Shown in pieces: positions 63,901 to 64,000 of a stretch of DNA of 64,000 bases (its first letter is position 1; every line of letters starts with the position of its first letter). The translations under genes and the position numbers were made by a program. Source of the DNA: Planctomycetaceae bacterium (GTDB lineage Bacteria; Planctomycetota; Phycisphaerae; Sedimentisphaerales; Anaerohalosphaeraceae); NCBI GenBank assembly GCA_021372945.1, contig JAJFTK010000120.1:1-64000 (forward strand), read 5' to 3'. The notes beneath the pieces are model-generated. The model saw nothing but the letters and a program-made list of their open reading frames with translations. It was not told where the DNA came from and ran no database searches.

Positions 63901-64000
63901 GATAAACGGTGCCTTTCTTGTTGAGCAGGCTCCAGTGATTCTGAAGCGCATAGGCGTCCGGCATCGTGCCGGTGTTTCCCAGCGCCGCCGGCAGCGCGCT
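60962..64000 (-). CDS. Secreted beta-helix / PKD / LamG protein (5' end beyond window)
   Basis: The frame is open to the right edge, so the start lies outside. From the visible part, about residues 1-340 form a right-handed parallel beta-helix (IENNYVANCRSGYGIAMRG, IIRNNTLNNVRSTGLKI), as in pectate-lyase-like proteins. A PKD domain (ANAGPDQAVAYANRAQIQLD) and two LamG-type jelly-rolls (SLTLSAWVNPRSYGEGNYGR, GTVAVWAMPEDLSS) follow, and last an Ig-like domain. It may be a polysaccharide lyase or a surface binding protein. It lies 100 bases upstream of the golvesin/Ig gene on the same strand and may be co-transcribed. Confidence 0.85.
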   Translation of the reverse strand, partial: SALPAALGNTGTMPDAYALQNHWSLLNKKGTVYHTTKAVNGFYTVYVWPNNTVNLQGKICVSNKDMGFWMQNGSYVTIDGFVIRGIADRTDSQTHRSGGVVNVNNYKHTGLEVRNCKVINSSCVGGITLWAGTNDVIENNYVANCRSGYGIAMRGTETARNYGCIIRNNTLNNVRSTGLKIIYATNIQITGNTASEFGSHGNGCSLYQFNDQVLFAHNAITRARNALTIKESSNMTIYSNLLQGSGSTASGSYVLAAWAAGSGTPMSGKVNILNNIIMSEFGNIALFISNSPQTKAAWVIKNNILDGMIVDAGVNPTYSHNLYVDYSWVQAKSTYSLKTGELHYENLANVFVNAGTLNFYHPSGGYALSKGTDVRSYLPTTQFSGYNFNVALNNTARSWSSVDLGCYQGTSGSTTPPAEPPVANAGPDQAVAYANRAQIQLDGSGSSGSGELLYAWTLNNTLLSNEQKPVISLINPGTYEIVLTVKVKADPTLADNDSVTITVEAQPAAADVRAGLVGEWTFCEKTGPVTTDGSGNANFASLTKDSMWTSEGSVDINGVQDYLECPASQSLNLTSSLTLSAWVNPRSYGEGNYGRIVDKGVGSSGRGFTFMLDGSAAAPSYLIYGGAIASGTSNSVPLNTWTHVCVVHDTAAGTAFFYVNGQPAGSAVYTRRNLDTLNDPLYLGIRGYDKMRSFDGQIDGVRIYNRAVSAAEAGQIYQLGREGSVAGQWRFDDGLGNSARDSSGCAQTAVLLNNPQWGRGWAGEEFIRLSGANQAVRIPMTGTKPDEGTVAVWAMPEDLSSTCYIFGHAPSSTNRICLYTVSGQLTLAMGDRLPLKQNIAALQLNTLYHIALTWNKGKYEVFLDGQSVDSGSYTSVTSLNAVADLGNTGNSTRETANSGFKGIFEEAALYSRALTAKEIAQLFLTYEVTENRPLNFSVSGAVAYQASGLPDGAVFDQTGQTLDWIPRYNQAGDYQVLFTAQDQSDQQKVNLTVRDAVLQDWYRQLLIQAGKL

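Overview
The window is a chromosomal segment from a Gram-negative bacterium, most likely a planctomycete of the class Phycisphaerae (Sedimentisphaerales-like). The signs are secreted proteins ending in dockerin-like Asp/Asn calcium-loop repeats, golvesin-type and Ig/PKD modules, an EpsI-type exosortase partner, kdsB (so Kdo and an outer membrane), ftsW and murG (so peptidoglycan) and type IV pilus-type parts. This assignment is inference from gene content. There is no rRNA, no tRNA that I can recognise, no transposase, no phage gene and no true CRISPR array.

Layout. 1-10 kb: a possible gene tail, a DUF547 protein, a two-lobe M16 peptidase, a coiled-coil lipoprotein and a fused FAD/iron-sulfur/CCG oxidoreductase. 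9.4-14.6 kb: a PTS EIIA-like protein, a GspF-family membrane protein, rnpA, a MerR-type regulator, a CPA1 antiporter and an MCE (MlaD-like) protein. 14.6-15.4 kb: a four-helix-bundle gene set in degenerate GTCCGTG repeats. 15.6-19 kb: the translation/nucleotide cluster rpsB-tsf-pyrH-frr behind a near-consensus promoter. 19-31 kb: AsmA-like, YihY/BrkB, LysE, a giant exported ankyrin protein, YjbQ, a dockerin-like secreted protein, a GT4 glycosyltransferase and a PmtA-like methyltransferase. 31.3-34.4 kb: a TPP riboswitch with its terminator and the thiazole operon thiF-thiS-thiG-thiH. 34.5-46.9 kb: AlkA-type glycosylase, trxA, aspS, a CXXCH-containing histidine kinase, PilT, Sir2, kdsB, pyrG, ftsW and murG. 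46.9-64 kb: a secreted carbohydrate region with a decayed beta-propeller tail, GH2, a GH26-like enzyme with a dockerin-like tail, a 1456-residue golvesin/PKD protein with a split caspase-like His/Cys pair, a HAD phosphatase/mutase, DUF503, an EpsI-like protein, a second golvesin/Ig protein with an internal 675-bp duplication, and a beta-helix/LamG protein that runs off the right edge.

How the genes work together. Housekeeping blocks (ribosome and UMP/CTP supply, thiamine thiazole synthesis, Kdo and lipid II synthesis) alternate with envelope functions. The last 17 kb looks like a polysaccharide-handling and cell-surface module. Many intergenic gaps are filled by small repeat families: a 19-bp palindrome with a 30-bp period, ACAGGATT, GGATTACGCGGATTACAC, AATGAATAATG, AACACAAG and GTCCGTG types. 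Some of them supply the start codon or Shine-Dalgarno sequence of the next gene. The items most worth following up are the split caspase-like surface protein, the four-helix-bundle/GTCCGTG locus and the palindromic repeat family.
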